This document shows, one piece after another, positions 1 through 6,439 of a stretch of DNA of 7,015 nt. The first letter of the stretch is position 1; each line of letters begins with the position of its first letter. The stretch is taken from positions 1 through 7,015 of the forward strand of contig WRGM01000093.1 in assembly GCA_009787175.1 (NCBI GenBank), read 5' to 3'. The notes below the pieces were generated by a model that did no database searches, was not told the origin of the DNA, and saw only the letters and a program-made list of their open reading frames with translations. The position numbers and the translations under genes are program-made. Origin of the DNA: Candidatus Bathycorpusculum fermentans. Its GTDB lineage: Archaea > Thermoproteota > Bathyarchaeia > Bathyarchaeales > Bathycorpusculaceae.

Positions 1-1
1 G

Positions 2-100
2 TGTGGGAAAAAGGTTAGTGATGAGGAGTTAAAGTCTGTAAATATTTCAAAAGTAGGTTTACATGGGGAATGGAACTATATTATTTCACTAACCAAATAA
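2..100 (+). CDS. Transposase, C-terminal fragment (ISAzo13-like), cut by window start
   Basis: Frame 2 is open from the first base to a TAA at 98-100 and encodes 32 residues. The tail VSDEELKSVNI followed by HGEWNYIISLTK matches my memory of the C-terminus of ISAzo13-family transposases (DDE domain once called the Rhodopirellula transposase), which typically ends in a phrase like HGEWNYTI. The upstream catalytic DDE domain lies outside the window, so whether the gene is intact cannot be judged. No stop or frameshift is seen in the visible part. The alternative is a chance open frame, but the motif together with the terminal repeat 25 bp later makes that unlikely. Confidence 0.65.
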   Translation, partial: CGKKVSDEELKSVNISKVGLHGEWNYIISLTK

Positions 101-107
101 TCACACG

Positions 108-125
108 TTATTTTTGCACAGTTCC
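108..125 (-). repeat. Terminal inverted repeat of the left IS
   Basis: Read on the minus strand this is GGAACTGTGCAAAAATAA. It matches the inward-reading right end of the 6574-6652 element at 15 of 18 positions and its left end at 14 of 18, counted by eye. The shared parts are GGAAC.GT and the AAATAA block. Confidence 0.6.
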
Positions 126-147
126 TAAGAGGCAAAAGGTGTTGGGT

Positions 148-1269
148 TTAATTGTTGGTTTTGTTGTAAAGTTCTGCTAGTTTTAGTATTGTTTCTTTGT
201 AGACTTTTATTCCGTTTAGGTAGTCGTCTATTTTTATGTGTTCGTCAAGTGTATGATCCAGATGTGAGTCGCCAGGCCCATATGTTACTATGGGCAGGTT
301 CATGGCATTTCCTAGTAGATTCATATCGCCAGTTCCTGTTTTGCGCAGTATTGTCGCGGTTTTTCCTGTAACTTTACGAACGGATAGTGAGAGAGCGTGT
401 ACTAGTGGTGAGGATTTGTTTGCTTCAAAGGGTTCTACGGTGTCAAGAACGGATAGGTTTATGTATACTGTTGAGTTTGCGTTTTGATAGTTACCTATTA
501 TTTTAACCATTTTATCGTATACTTGGGCGGTTGTAAATTGTATTGGTACGCGGACGTCGAGGTTCATTTCGGCTTCGAAGGGTATGACGGAGTCGCCTTG
601 TCCGCCGGTCATTTTTACGAGACATACGGTTATGGATGTGAAGGGTGTTTCTTTTGGATCCATGGAGGGAAAGGCGCATGTGGAGCGGATTTTTTCCCAG
701 AGTTCATATGCCTTCTCAAGGGCGTTATCGTAGAGCCAAGGTGTTGAGGCGTGACCTGTTTCGGTTTTTATAATTATTTTTAGTTGAATTTGTCCTTTAT
801 AGCCTATAGTTATGTTTTCAACACCGCTTGGTTCTCCGAAAATGGCATAGTCTGCCTGTATGCCATCGGTTATTAAATGGCGTACGCCCTGGCTTGTGGC
901 TTCTTCTTCTACGACGCTGGCTATTAAGATTTTTCCTTTAAAGCCTGGTTCTTTTGAGGCGGCGAGGGCTGCCATGACCATGGCGGCTAGGGGACCTTTG
1001 GCGTCGACTGCGCCTCGGGCGTAGATTTTTCCTTCTTCAACGCGTAGGGGTACATGTCCTGCGACGGTGTCCATATGACCGCAGAGCAATATGACGGGTT
1101 TTCCATCACCTACGACGCCTATTACGTTGCCTATGGCGTCTATACCTACTTCAAAGCCCATATGTTTCATTTGGGTGGCTAAAAAGTTGGCTATGTCCTG
1201 TTCTTTTCCACTTGGGCTATATATGCCAAGTAGGTTAGTTAGAAATCGTACTGCTGCTTGCTCGTTCAT
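148..1269 (-). CDS. lysK: LysK, LysW-lysine hydrolase (M20 peptidase family)
   Basis: Last step of the LysW pathway: a cytoplasmic metal-dependent hydrolase cuts the isopeptide bond between the carrier's C-terminal glutamate and lysine, releasing lysine and recycling LysW. The 373-residue protein has the full M20 signature: GHMDTV (H65, D67), RGAVDAKGP with bridging D89, the acidic EEE at 121-123 supplying the general base, metal ligand E146 in GEPSG, H173 at the start of the dimerisation (lid) domain, and a late GDSHLDHT (H336/H339). Length is normal for LysK. The ATG start lies inside lysJ (35-nt overlap) and has an AGGAG site 9 nt upstream. Operon position after lysJ supports lysine rather than generic peptidase activity. 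Some archaeal homologues also release ornithine from LysW, so dual use is possible. Downstream, an IS ends 22 bp away. Confidence 0.93.
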   Translation of the reverse strand: MNEQAAVRFLTNLLGIYSPSGKEQDIANFLATQMKHMGFEVGIDAIGNVIGVVGDGKPVILLCGHMDTVAGHVPLRVEEGKIYARGAVDAKGPLAAMVMAALAASKEPGFKGKILIASVVEEEATSQGVRHLITDGIQADYAIFGEPSGVENITIGYKGQIQLKIIIKTETGHASTPWLYDNALEKAYELWEKIRSTCAFPSMDPKETPFTSITVCLVKMTGGQGDSVIPFEAEMNLDVRVPIQFTTAQVYDKMVKIIGNYQNANSTVYINLSVLDTVEPFEANKSSPLVHALSLSVRKVTGKTATILRKTGTGDMNLLGNAMNLPIVTYGPGDSHLDHTLDEHIKIDDYLNGIKVYKETILKLAELYNKTNN

Positions 1270-2449
1270 TTTCTTCTTCTCCTAAAACTTCATCTAAAAC
1301 GTTAATTACCGTATCAATTTGTGTCTGGCTTATTATTAGGGGTGGGAGGATGCGTATTACGGTTTTTCCGGCGTCTATTAGGAGCACGCCTTTATTTTGT
1401 GCTTTCATTATTACGCCGTATACGTCATAGCGGAGTTCTATGCCGAGCATTAGACCTATGCCGCGTACTTCTTTTACAATTTTATGCTTAGAGGCAAGCA
1501 TATCAAGTTGTGTTTTGAAGTATTTTCCGTTAACCGCGGCATTATCTGCCAGATTTTCCTCTATTAGGGTGTCGAGGGCAGCGCAGCCTGCGGCGCATAC
1601 AAGGGGACTGCCGCTAAATGTTGTTGAGTGTTCACCTACTTTTAGGGTTGACATTATGTCTTCTCGTGCAACTGTGATACCTATGGGTAGTCCTCCGGCG
1701 AAGGGTTTGGCTAGGCAGATTATATCTGGGGTTACATTCCAGTTTTGGCAGCAGAAGAGTTTTCCTGTACGTCCAAAGCTTGTTTGTACTTCGTCGAAGA
1801 TTAGTAGTACATTTTTTTCAGTACAAATTTCCCGTACCTGCTGTAGGTAATTGTTGGGTGGGACGCGTATGCCTCCTTCGCCGCGTATGGGCTCTATAAT
1901 TACGGCGGCGGTTTTATCAGTTATAGCGTCTCTTATTTTATCTGGGTTGTCGGGTGCGACGTGTTTGATGTCGGGGATTAGGGGTGTGAAGGGTTCTCTG
2001 TATTTTTTATCCCAAGTTAATGAGAGCGCGCCTAGGGTTTTGCCGTGGTATGCGCCCATTACTGCTATTATTTCTGTGCGTCCTGTGGCTTTGCGGGCAA
2101 GTTTTATGGCGCATTCTATAGATTCTGCACCGCTATTTGACAAGAACGCTTTACTAAGACCCTTAGGGGTAATGTTTACTAGTTTTTGGATGAATTCAGC
2201 GCGTTTATCATTGTAGTAGCAGCTATGTAGAGTAATTAGTTGTTCAGTCTGTGCTTTTAGGGCGGCTACAATTTTTGGGTGACAGTGTCCAAGGGCGGCT
2301 ACGCCGTAGCTGCTGGCGCAGTCGATATACTCTTTGCCGTTAATATCCCATAATAGAGCACCACTGCCGTGGGTGAACACTAGGGGTTTTTTTGAGAAAA
2401 CATTAGCTAAAAGGGAGGATTCCGTATTCATTATTTCCTTTTCATTCAT
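1235..2449 (-). CDS. lysJ: LysJ, LysW-aminoadipate semialdehyde aminotransferase
   Basis: PLP-dependent class III aminotransferase that converts carrier-bound aminoadipate semialdehyde to carrier-bound lysine, with glutamate as amino donor. Visible in the 404 residues: the PLP-phosphate loop SNSGAE at 104-109, IIEPIRGEGG at 184-193, FDEVQTSFGRTG with cofactor-contacting D219, the Schiff-base lysine K248 in LAKPFAGGLPIG, TTFSG at 276-280, and R366 in RILPPL for substrate carboxylate binding. All catalytic residues are present. The start overlaps the lysZ stop by 8 nt, with a GTGAT-type site upstream; an in-frame ATG six codons later (2431) has AAGGA close before it and is an equally plausible start. 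The last 35 nt overlap lysK. Closely related to ArgD acetylornithine aminotransferase; the lysW neighbourhood decides the name. Confidence 0.92.
   Translation of the reverse strand: MNEKEIMNTESSLLANVFSKKPLVFTHGSGALLWDINGKEYIDCASSYGVAALGHCHPKIVAALKAQTEQLITLHSCYYNDKRAEFIQKLVNITPKGLSKAFLSNSGAESIECAIKLARKATGRTEIIAVMGAYHGKTLGALSLTWDKKYREPFTPLIPDIKHVAPDNPDKIRDAITDKTAAVIIEPIRGEGGIRVPPNNYLQQVREICTEKNVLLIFDEVQTSFGRTGKLFCCQNWNVTPDIICLAKPFAGGLPIGITVAREDIMSTLKVGEHSTTFSGSPLVCAAGCAALDTLIEENLADNAAVNGKYFKTQLDMLASKHKIVKEVRGIGLMLGIELRYDVYGVIMKAQNKGVLLIDAGKTVIRILPPLIISQTQIDTVINVLDEVLGEEENERASSSTISN
1279..1283 (-). promoter_or_regulatory. Ribosome binding site of lysK
   Basis: AGGAG on the minus strand, nine bases before the lysK ATG and inside the end of lysJ. 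It supports the start at 1269 despite the 35-nt overlap and suggests translation independent of simple stop/start coupling. Confidence 0.7.
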
Positions 2450-3260
2450 CTGTCATCACGGTACCAACTTTATAATTTAAAGCCAAAGTTATAGGCTGTT
2501 TAGCAGTGCCTAAAGTTATGAAAACCTCTTTAACACCCTGATTTAACGCTTCAAGACCAGCGTGGACTTTTGTACTCATACCCCCGCCTATGCTGGGAAG
2601 AGCCTCTTTTACCTCGGAGGCAACAATTTTTGACACACACTTACCCTTAATGAGTAAACCCTCAACATCAGTTAGCAGGACTAGCTTGTCGGCTTTTAGA
2701 GCACCAGCGAGTATAGCAGCTGTCCTATCGCCGTCCACGTTGAGAGGGTCATAGTCTTGACTAAGAGCTATAGGGGTAACAATGGGTAAATAATTTTTTT
2801 CAAGCAGTAAATTTACAAGCTCCGTATTTACCTTGGTTATTTTACCAGTGTAGCCGCCGTCAATTACTTTTTTACGTCCACGCTCATCGACAACAATAAG
2901 CCTTGTCTTACGCTCCGCCTTAAGAATAGCAGAGTCAAGCCCGCTTAAACCAACAGCATTAATACCCCTAGCTTGAATGGCTAAAACAATTTGTTTATTT
3001 AACTTACCCGCCATAACCATAGTGTAAATATCAACAGTCTCCCTATCAGTATAACGACTGCGAAAACCCTCAGGAGACATTATAAATTTCTGCTCCTTAC
3101 CCAACTTGGAAGCAATCTCGGTAACCTCTACACCGCCACCGTGAACAAGAACCACCTTATGCTCTTTAAGCACTTCCTGTAAGTCAGCGATAAGATCAGA
3201 CGATGCGCCCTCTTTTAGGATACTCCCACCCATTTTAATTACTAACAACATATTTATCAC
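2442..3260 (-). CDS. lysZ: LysZ, LysW-aminoadipate kinase
   Basis: Amino acid kinase (ArgB-like fold) that phosphorylates the side-chain carboxylate of aminoadipate while its amino group is held by LysW. Seen: N-terminal KMGGS with K9, the HGGG substrate/phosphate loop at 40-43, RSRYTDRET at 67-75 in the region that recognises the carrier-bound substrate, NVDGDRTAA at 174-182, and GGMSTK with K230 at the ATP site. Length (272) is normal. The longest frame begins with GTG at 3260, which overlaps the lysY TGA as GTGA (translational coupling). An ATG at 3251, three codons later, gives the more usual MLLVIKMGGS start and has GTGAT four bases upstream, so the true protein may be 269 residues. In archaea lacking a separate ArgB this enzyme can also act on glutamate. 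Confidence 0.92.
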   Translation of the reverse strand: MINMLLVIKMGGSILKEGASSDLIADLQEVLKEHKVVLVHGGGVEVTEIASKLGKEQKFIMSPEGFRSRYTDRETVDIYTMVMAGKLNKQIVLAIQARGINAVGLSGLDSAILKAERKTRLIVVDERGRKKVIDGGYTGKITKVNTELVNLLLEKNYLPIVTPIALSQDYDPLNVDGDRTAAILAGALKADKLVLLTDVEGLLIKGKCVSKIVASEVKEALPSIGGGMSTKVHAGLEALNQGVKEVFITLGTAKQPITLALNYKVGTVMTDE

Positions 3261-4318
3261 ATCGGATGAAAACCAGCACTTTTAAGACCAACCGTTTCAT
3301 CTACACCCATAAGCAAATTTAAACATTGAACACCCTGACCTGAAGCACCCTTACACATATTATCAATAGCAGAAAACATTAGAAAACGATTAGCATGCTC
3401 ATCAATTTCAAAACCAACATCACAAAAATTGGTGCCAACAACAAATTTAGGATCAGGAAACTGACAAAGCCCCTTCGGATACTTTACCAAACGTACAAAA
3501 GGCTCATTCCCATACATACCACGAAGAGCCCTCCAAAGATCTTTGCTAGTTATTTTATGCTTAGGATAAACATGAATAGTAGCTAAGATACCACGCACCA
3601 TGTTAACAGCATGGGGAGTAAAACCAATTGTCACAGGCTGACCATTATTTAAAAAGGAAAGCTCCTGCTCCACCTCAGCTATATGACGATGCCCCGCAAC
3701 CTGATAAGGACGCACACCACTAAAACGCTCAGGATGATGAGACGCAGAAGTAGGCTTACTACCACCACCAGAACTACCAACTTTGAGATCAACTATAATT
3801 TTATCAGTATCAACAAGACCCGCCTTAACAATAGGTGCCAAACCTAAAATAGCACTTGTAGCCATGCACCCAGGACAGGCAACAAGACGAGCACCCTTAA
3901 TTTCTTCACGATACAACTCAGGCAAACCATAAACAGCTTCCCTAAGCAACTCAGGATGAGCATGCTGCCAGCCATAATATATCTCATAATCAGCAGAATT
4001 TTTTAAACGAAAATCAGCACTCATATCTATAACCTTAAGACCAACCTCAAGAAGCTTAGAGACAAGGTTAACTGAACCGCCATGAGGAGTAGCCGTGAAA
4101 ACGAAATCACAATTTTTTTGAAGCTCAGATATATCCTGTGGTACAAATTTAAGCTGAGTTAAACCGCGAAGGTTAGGATGTATATTAAAAAGATATTCAC
4201 CAGCATTTTGACGTGAAGTTACCATAGTTACATCTACATTTGGATGCAAAAGTAGCAAACGTAAAAGTTCTCCGCCAACATACCCTGAACCACCAATTAT
4301 GCCTATTCTTGCCATCAT
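3257..4318 (-). CDS. lysY: LysY, LysW-aminoadipyl phosphate reductase
   Basis: NAD(P)H-dependent reductase, paralogous to ArgC, that converts LysW-aminoadipyl phosphate to the semialdehyde. Numbering from a possible TTG at 4333: nucleotide-binding GGSGYVGGE at 14-22, ATPHG near 81-85, catalytic cysteine in ACPGCMAT (C156), the glycine-rich SSGGGSK loop at 187-193, and the catalytic GHRHIAE (H217) at 214-220. I place the start at the ATG at 4318 (353 residues; a second ATG follows at once). The upstream TTG is part of a TTGGAG ribosome binding site, and family proteins begin near MARIGIIGGSG. It follows lysX by a short gap and its stop overlaps the GTG of lysZ. On the coding strand it is rich in G+T, unlike lysJ and lysK. 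Confidence 0.92.
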   Translation of the reverse strand: MMARIGIIGGSGYVGGELLRLLLLHPNVDVTMVTSRQNAGEYLFNIHPNLRGLTQLKFVPQDISELQKNCDFVFTATPHGGSVNLVSKLLEVGLKVIDMSADFRLKNSADYEIYYGWQHAHPELLREAVYGLPELYREEIKGARLVACPGCMATSAILGLAPIVKAGLVDTDKIIVDLKVGSSGGGSKPTSASHHPERFSGVRPYQVAGHRHIAEVEQELSFLNNGQPVTIGFTPHAVNMVRGILATIHVYPKHKITSKDLWRALRGMYGNEPFVRLVKYPKGLCQFPDPKFVVGTNFCDVGFEIDEHANRFLMFSAIDNMCKGASGQGVQCLNLLMGVDETVGLKSAGFHPM

Positions 4319-4327
4319 TCTTTTCTT

Positions 4328-4331
4328 CTCC
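4328..4331 (-). promoter_or_regulatory. Ribosome binding site that fixes the lysY start
   Basis: GGAG on the minus strand, nine bases before the ATG at 4318. It overlaps the upstream TTG at 4333, which is therefore more likely part of the binding site than an initiation codon. Confidence 0.65.
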
Positions 4332-4345
4332 AAGATTAACCTATT

Positions 4346-5527
4346 TTAATCAATTAGACTTTGAGCGGTCTTTAAGAGGGGAATTGCCACATTCAACCCC
4401 GTTACGAGTCGCGTATTTTCCCAGAACTCGGGACAGGAATTTGCCTCATGAAACACAAGAGCATTTTTGTTATTTTCTATATTTTCATCGATTACGCTTT
4501 TAACTTTCTGGTAAGAATCCGAGCTTGCATATGTACTAAAAGATTGCCCCAACCGGCTGTTCCAAGCAGAAAAATTGGCCAAACGCATCTCATCAGCTTT
4601 TACCTTTTGCACTGGCAGATACTCTTGCGCGGCAAGATCAAGCTGAGTCTTTAGATAGGTCTCATCTACCTGCTTATTATCAGCAACATTTATCATAGCA
4701 TCAAGAGCAAAAATCCAAGCATCATTACCCTCTCCTAATGTGTCACCACATTTGCTTGCTAACTCTATGACACATTGAGGCAGTTTAGCTTCAAATACCA
4801 AGTTGCCAAGGAAAGTATTTGTACGAAAATCTTTAAACCCTGCACGGGCAAGCGCTGTATTATGACATATGGGCTGCTTACCTTTTTCTTTATAGACTAT
4901 TATGCGTAAATCGTAAAACCATTTGTTAATTAACTCTTGAGCAACTACACCTACGGGATTTATTATGCCAGGTTTTGTTTCTTTTATGTTTGAGAGAAGC
5001 TCTTCACGGTTTTTTGAGAGCATAATCATTTTGCCATGAGTACCAGCATCTGCTTTAATTACTATACCATCGGTAAGGGGGATTTCTGCTTGAAATAGAT
5101 CCGCAATGTCAGGTTCATTATGAATTTCTTTATGGTCCTTCATAAAATCAGAAGCATCACAGGGCACAAAAACTGTTTTAGGAACAGGCAAACCAGCCTT
5201 CCAAAGCTTTAACAGTGTACGTAGTTTACTGTAACAGGTAAATTCTACTTGACTGGTGTTTATAGTTTTTTTATCAAGCATTTCCATAAAATATGAAGCT
5301 TGTAAACGCCTGTTTTTGCTTTGAGCACGATTAAGTACAACAGCGGTTTGGCTAAAAGTTTCAAGGTAATCTTTACCTTTGGTCTTGACATTGAACCCTT
5401 CTTTGGATATTGTTAGGGCTATTTTACGAAAGGGTATAAATTTTAGATCTAGGCCGAGTTGCTGTGCGGTCTGCTTTATTCCGGCTTCATCATTTTCTGA
5501 GCGTTCATATAGAAGAGCTATGCTCAT
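4346..5527 (-). CDS. lysX: LysX-like LysW-aminoadipate ligase, enlarged form
   Basis: RimK-related ATP-grasp enzyme that joins the amino group of alpha-aminoadipate to the C-terminal glutamate of LysW, the committing step. Numbering from a TTG at 5548: the family start ALLYERSE; YSKLRTLLKLWKAGLPVPKT at 106-125; the ATP lysine in VIKADAGTHGK (K165); QELINKWFYDLRIIV with R215; RTNTFLGN at 242-249; the metal-binding acid in ALDAM (D283); and HEANSCPEF (E368, N370) followed by VTGLNVA. Typical LysX is about 280 residues; this one is 393. Extra sequence lies around 130-160 and, most strikingly, about 70 residues sit between D283 and E368, elements that are normally some 15 residues apart. I start at ATG 5527: the TTG at 5548 has no site before it, while AAAGGA follows it. 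Position directly after lysW supports LysX over other RimK-like ligases. Confidence 0.87.
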   Translation of the reverse strand: MSIALLYERSENDEAGIKQTAQQLGLDLKFIPFRKIALTISKEGFNVKTKGKDYLETFSQTAVVLNRAQSKNRRLQASYFMEMLDKKTINTSQVEFTCYSKLRTLLKLWKAGLPVPKTVFVPCDASDFMKDHKEIHNEPDIADLFQAEIPLTDGIVIKADAGTHGKMIMLSKNREELLSNIKETKPGIINPVGVVAQELINKWFYDLRIIVYKEKGKQPICHNTALARAGFKDFRTNTFLGNLVFEAKLPQCVIELASKCGDTLGEGNDAWIFALDAMINVADNKQVDETYLKTQLDLAAQEYLPVQKVKADEMRLANFSAWNSRLGQSFSTYASSDSYQKVKSVIDENIENNKNALVFHEANSCPEFWENTRLVTGLNVAIPLLKTAQSLID

Positions 5528-5539
5528 CGCGTTATAGAT

Positions 5540-5545
5540 TCCTTT
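5540..5545 (-). promoter_or_regulatory. Ribosome binding site that fixes the lysX start
   Basis: AAAGGA on the minus strand, 12 bases before the ATG at 5527. The alternative TTG at 5548 lies immediately upstream of this site and is preceded only by a T-rich stretch, so the ATG is preferred. The spacing is somewhat long. Confidence 0.5.
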
Positions 5546-5546
5546 C

Positions 5547-5580
5547 AAAAAGAAATATTGTTGTTAGAAAATAGGAAAAA
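5547..5580 (-). terminator. T-rich tract between lysW and lysX, possible leaky terminator
   Basis: The coding-strand spacer after lysW contains runs of 5, 4 and 5 T residues at 5576-5580, 5568-5571 and 5547-5551. Archaeal terminators are often T runs without a strong hairpin, so partial termination here could give more lysW than lysX transcript. No convincing stem is seen; this may simply be an AT-rich spacer. Confidence 0.3.
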
Positions 5581-5597
5581 GTGTGCTGTTTGACGGC

Positions 5598-5813
5598 TTA
5601 TTCGCCCCAGTCTTCGCCTTCAATGGTTAATTCTTGTAGTTCTACGCATCCGTCTTTGACTGCTTTTACTTCGAGTTCAAGTCCACAGCTAGGACAGCTA
5701 ATGATTTCGCCACTTTCAGTGTCTGAGGGAATTTCTAGTTCTGCATCACAGTCAGGACATTTTGCTTTGTAGATACTTGTTTCTTGTAAGTTTGAATTTG
5801 AGGAGTTTACCAT
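5598..5813 (-). CDS. lysW: LysW, amino-group carrier protein
   Basis: Small acidic zinc protein that carries the pathway intermediates: the gamma-carboxyl of its last glutamate forms an isopeptide bond with the amino group of aminoadipate, protecting it and presenting it to LysZ, LysY, LysJ and LysK. The 71 residues show two zinc knuckles, CPDC (C19, C22) and CPSC (C40, C43), a glutamate/aspartate-rich body for docking to basic enzyme surfaces, and the diagnostic C-terminal EDWGE ending in E71. Usual LysW proteins are about 55 residues; the first 15 or so here (rich in S and N) form an extra polar N-terminal tail. No alternative start lies between the ATG and the first CPDC. First gene of the operon, with a TATA box about 50 bp upstream. 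Confidence 0.96.
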   Translation of the reverse strand: MVNSSNSNLQETSIYKAKCPDCDAELEIPSDTESGEIISCPSCGLELEVKAVKDGCVELQELTIEGEDWGE

Positions 5814-5862
5814 TGTTTTATTTCACTTTTTTTATTGGAAATGCACCTTTTATTAAGCTGTA

Positions 5863-5871
5863 CCTTTTAAA
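5863..5871 (-). promoter_or_regulatory. Candidate TATA box of the lys operon
   Basis: TTTAAAAGG on the minus strand, centred about 54 bp before the lysW ATG. With usual archaeal spacing transcription would begin near 5840, leaving a leader of roughly 27 bases. No strong ribosome binding site is visible before lysW; AAGTGA at the right distance is the best candidate. Confidence 0.5.
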
Positions 5872-5913
5872 CATTGTGACTTAAATGTTACAGGTTAACA
5901 AATAAATGTTCCA
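5870..5913. promoter_or_regulatory. Candidate LysM/Lrp operator
   Basis: Two copies of TAAATGTTMCA start at 5882 and 5903, exactly 21 bp (two helical turns) apart. A reversed copy of the core, AACATT at 5870-5875, forms an inverted repeat with AATGTT at 5884-5889 (8-bp spacer) and abuts the lysW TATA box. A second small palindrome, TGTTA-caggt-TAACA, spans 5886-5900. Spaced, partly palindromic AT-rich sites on one helix face are typical of Lrp/AsnC proteins, and the neighbouring gene encodes one. Binding itself is inferred. Confidence 0.45.
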
Positions 5914-5970
5914 AATAACACAAAACAACACAACTAAAAAACACACAAACAAAAAACACAACACCAAACC
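5911..5970 (+). other. A/C-only tract in the divergent promoter region
   Basis: These 60 bases contain no G and only two T; the rest is A or C. It lies between the operator candidate and lysM, carries no open reading frame of note and no recognisable regulatory motif. It may be a compositional extreme of a wider A/C-rich strand bias that continues through lysM and beyond. Confidence 0.6.
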
Positions 5971-5987
5971 CCAACAACGCCAAAATC

Positions 5988-5996
5988 GTTAAATTC
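5988..5996 (+). promoter_or_regulatory. Possible TATA box of lysM
   Basis: GTTAAATTC ends 32 bp before the lysM ATG. With normal archaeal spacing the transcript would have only about ten leader bases, and no clear ribosome binding site is seen, so lysM may be nearly leaderless. The match is weak. Confidence 0.3.
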
Positions 5997-6028
5997 AAAC
6001 AAGACCTATTAATCACAGGCAAAGACAC

Positions 6029-6439
6029 ATGGACGAAACAGATAAAAAAATCATAAAAATACTAAAAAACGACTCAAGAGCAGGCTACGTAGAAATCGGC
6101 AACCAAATAAACCTAACAGAAGGCGCAGTTAGAAAAAGAATCAAAACCCTAACCGACGAGGGCACCATCTGTAAATTCACAATAAAAATAAACGCAACCG
6201 AAGGCGCAGAAGCTATAACACTGCTAACTGTAGAACCATCCTATCCTACACAAGAAGTAACAAAACACATACAAACAATCCCAAATGTAGAGACCATATA
6301 TGAAGTAACAGGCGAATACGACATCATAGCAGTCATAAGCGGCATAAACGTAGCTGAAGTAAACGAGTGCATAGAAAAAATCCGACGCGTCGAAGGCATA
6401 ACAAAAACTAACACCATGATAGTCCTACGCAACATCTAA
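6029..6439 (+). CDS. lysM: LysM-type Lrp/AsnC transcriptional regulator
   Basis: A 136-residue Lrp/AsnC protein: winged helix-turn-helix at about 1-50 (DETDKKIIKILKNDSR, recognition helix around EGAVRKRIKTL at 31-41) and a RAM ligand-binding/oligomerisation domain at about 60-134, with the effector-pocket phrase VTGEYDI at 93-99 and a closing TNTMIVLRNI. It resembles, from memory, Sulfolobus LysM, which binds upstream of lysW and responds to lysine; shared features include the PT.E...I..IP.VE..YE.TG.YDI stretch. Divergent placement beside lysW supports control of the lys operon and probably of itself. The effector (lysine, arginine or another amino acid) cannot be read from sequence. The gene is A/C-rich on its coding strand, and no T-rich terminator follows closely. 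Confidence 0.88.
   Translation: MDETDKKIIKILKNDSRAGYVEIGNQINLTEGAVRKRIKTLTDEGTICKFTIKINATEGAEAITLLTVEPSYPTQEVTKHIQTIPNVETIYEVTGEYDIIAVISGINVAEVNECIEKIRRVEGITKTNTMIVLRNI

Larger units (their letters stand above)
1..125 (+). mobile_element. Right (3') end of an ISAzo13-like insertion sequence
   Basis: The transposase tail stops at position 100 and the presumed IS terminus GTTCC ends at 125, so only 25 bp separate the stop codon from the end, as in compact insertion sequences. The end is placed by comparison with the element at 6574-6652: read inward, both have GGAAC-type ends followed by a conserved AAATAA block. Bases 126-128 (TAA) would be one copy of a 3-bp target duplication; the other copy lies outside the window. 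The element converges on lysK and ends 22 bp beyond its stop codon, so it may have displaced the native operon terminator. The family name comes from the protein tail and the exact boundary is inferred. Confidence 0.6.

Noticed and set aside
18..24. GTGATGA resembling a C box of an archaeal C/D guide RNA
   Set aside because: It lies inside the transposase reading frame and no D box (CTGA) or second C'/D' pair is found at a suitable distance.
88..98. ACTAACCAAAT repeated at 6817-6827
   Set aside because: An 11-base match is expected by chance in 7 kb of this composition, and one copy lies in each unrelated transposase tail.
1440..2216. Two long open frames (136 and 121 codons) on the plus strand opposite lysJ
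   Set aside because: They lie wholly antisense to a gene with all catalytic motifs, show no recognisable domain, and are explained by the biased codon use of lysJ.
5546..5548. TTG as the lysX start codon
   Set aside because: No binding site precedes it, and AAAGGA directly after it serves the ATG at 5527, which also gives the family-typical N-terminus.
6241..6435. 64-codon minus-strand frame opposite lysM
   Set aside because: Antisense shadow of a well-supported Lrp/AsnC gene, with no recognisable features.
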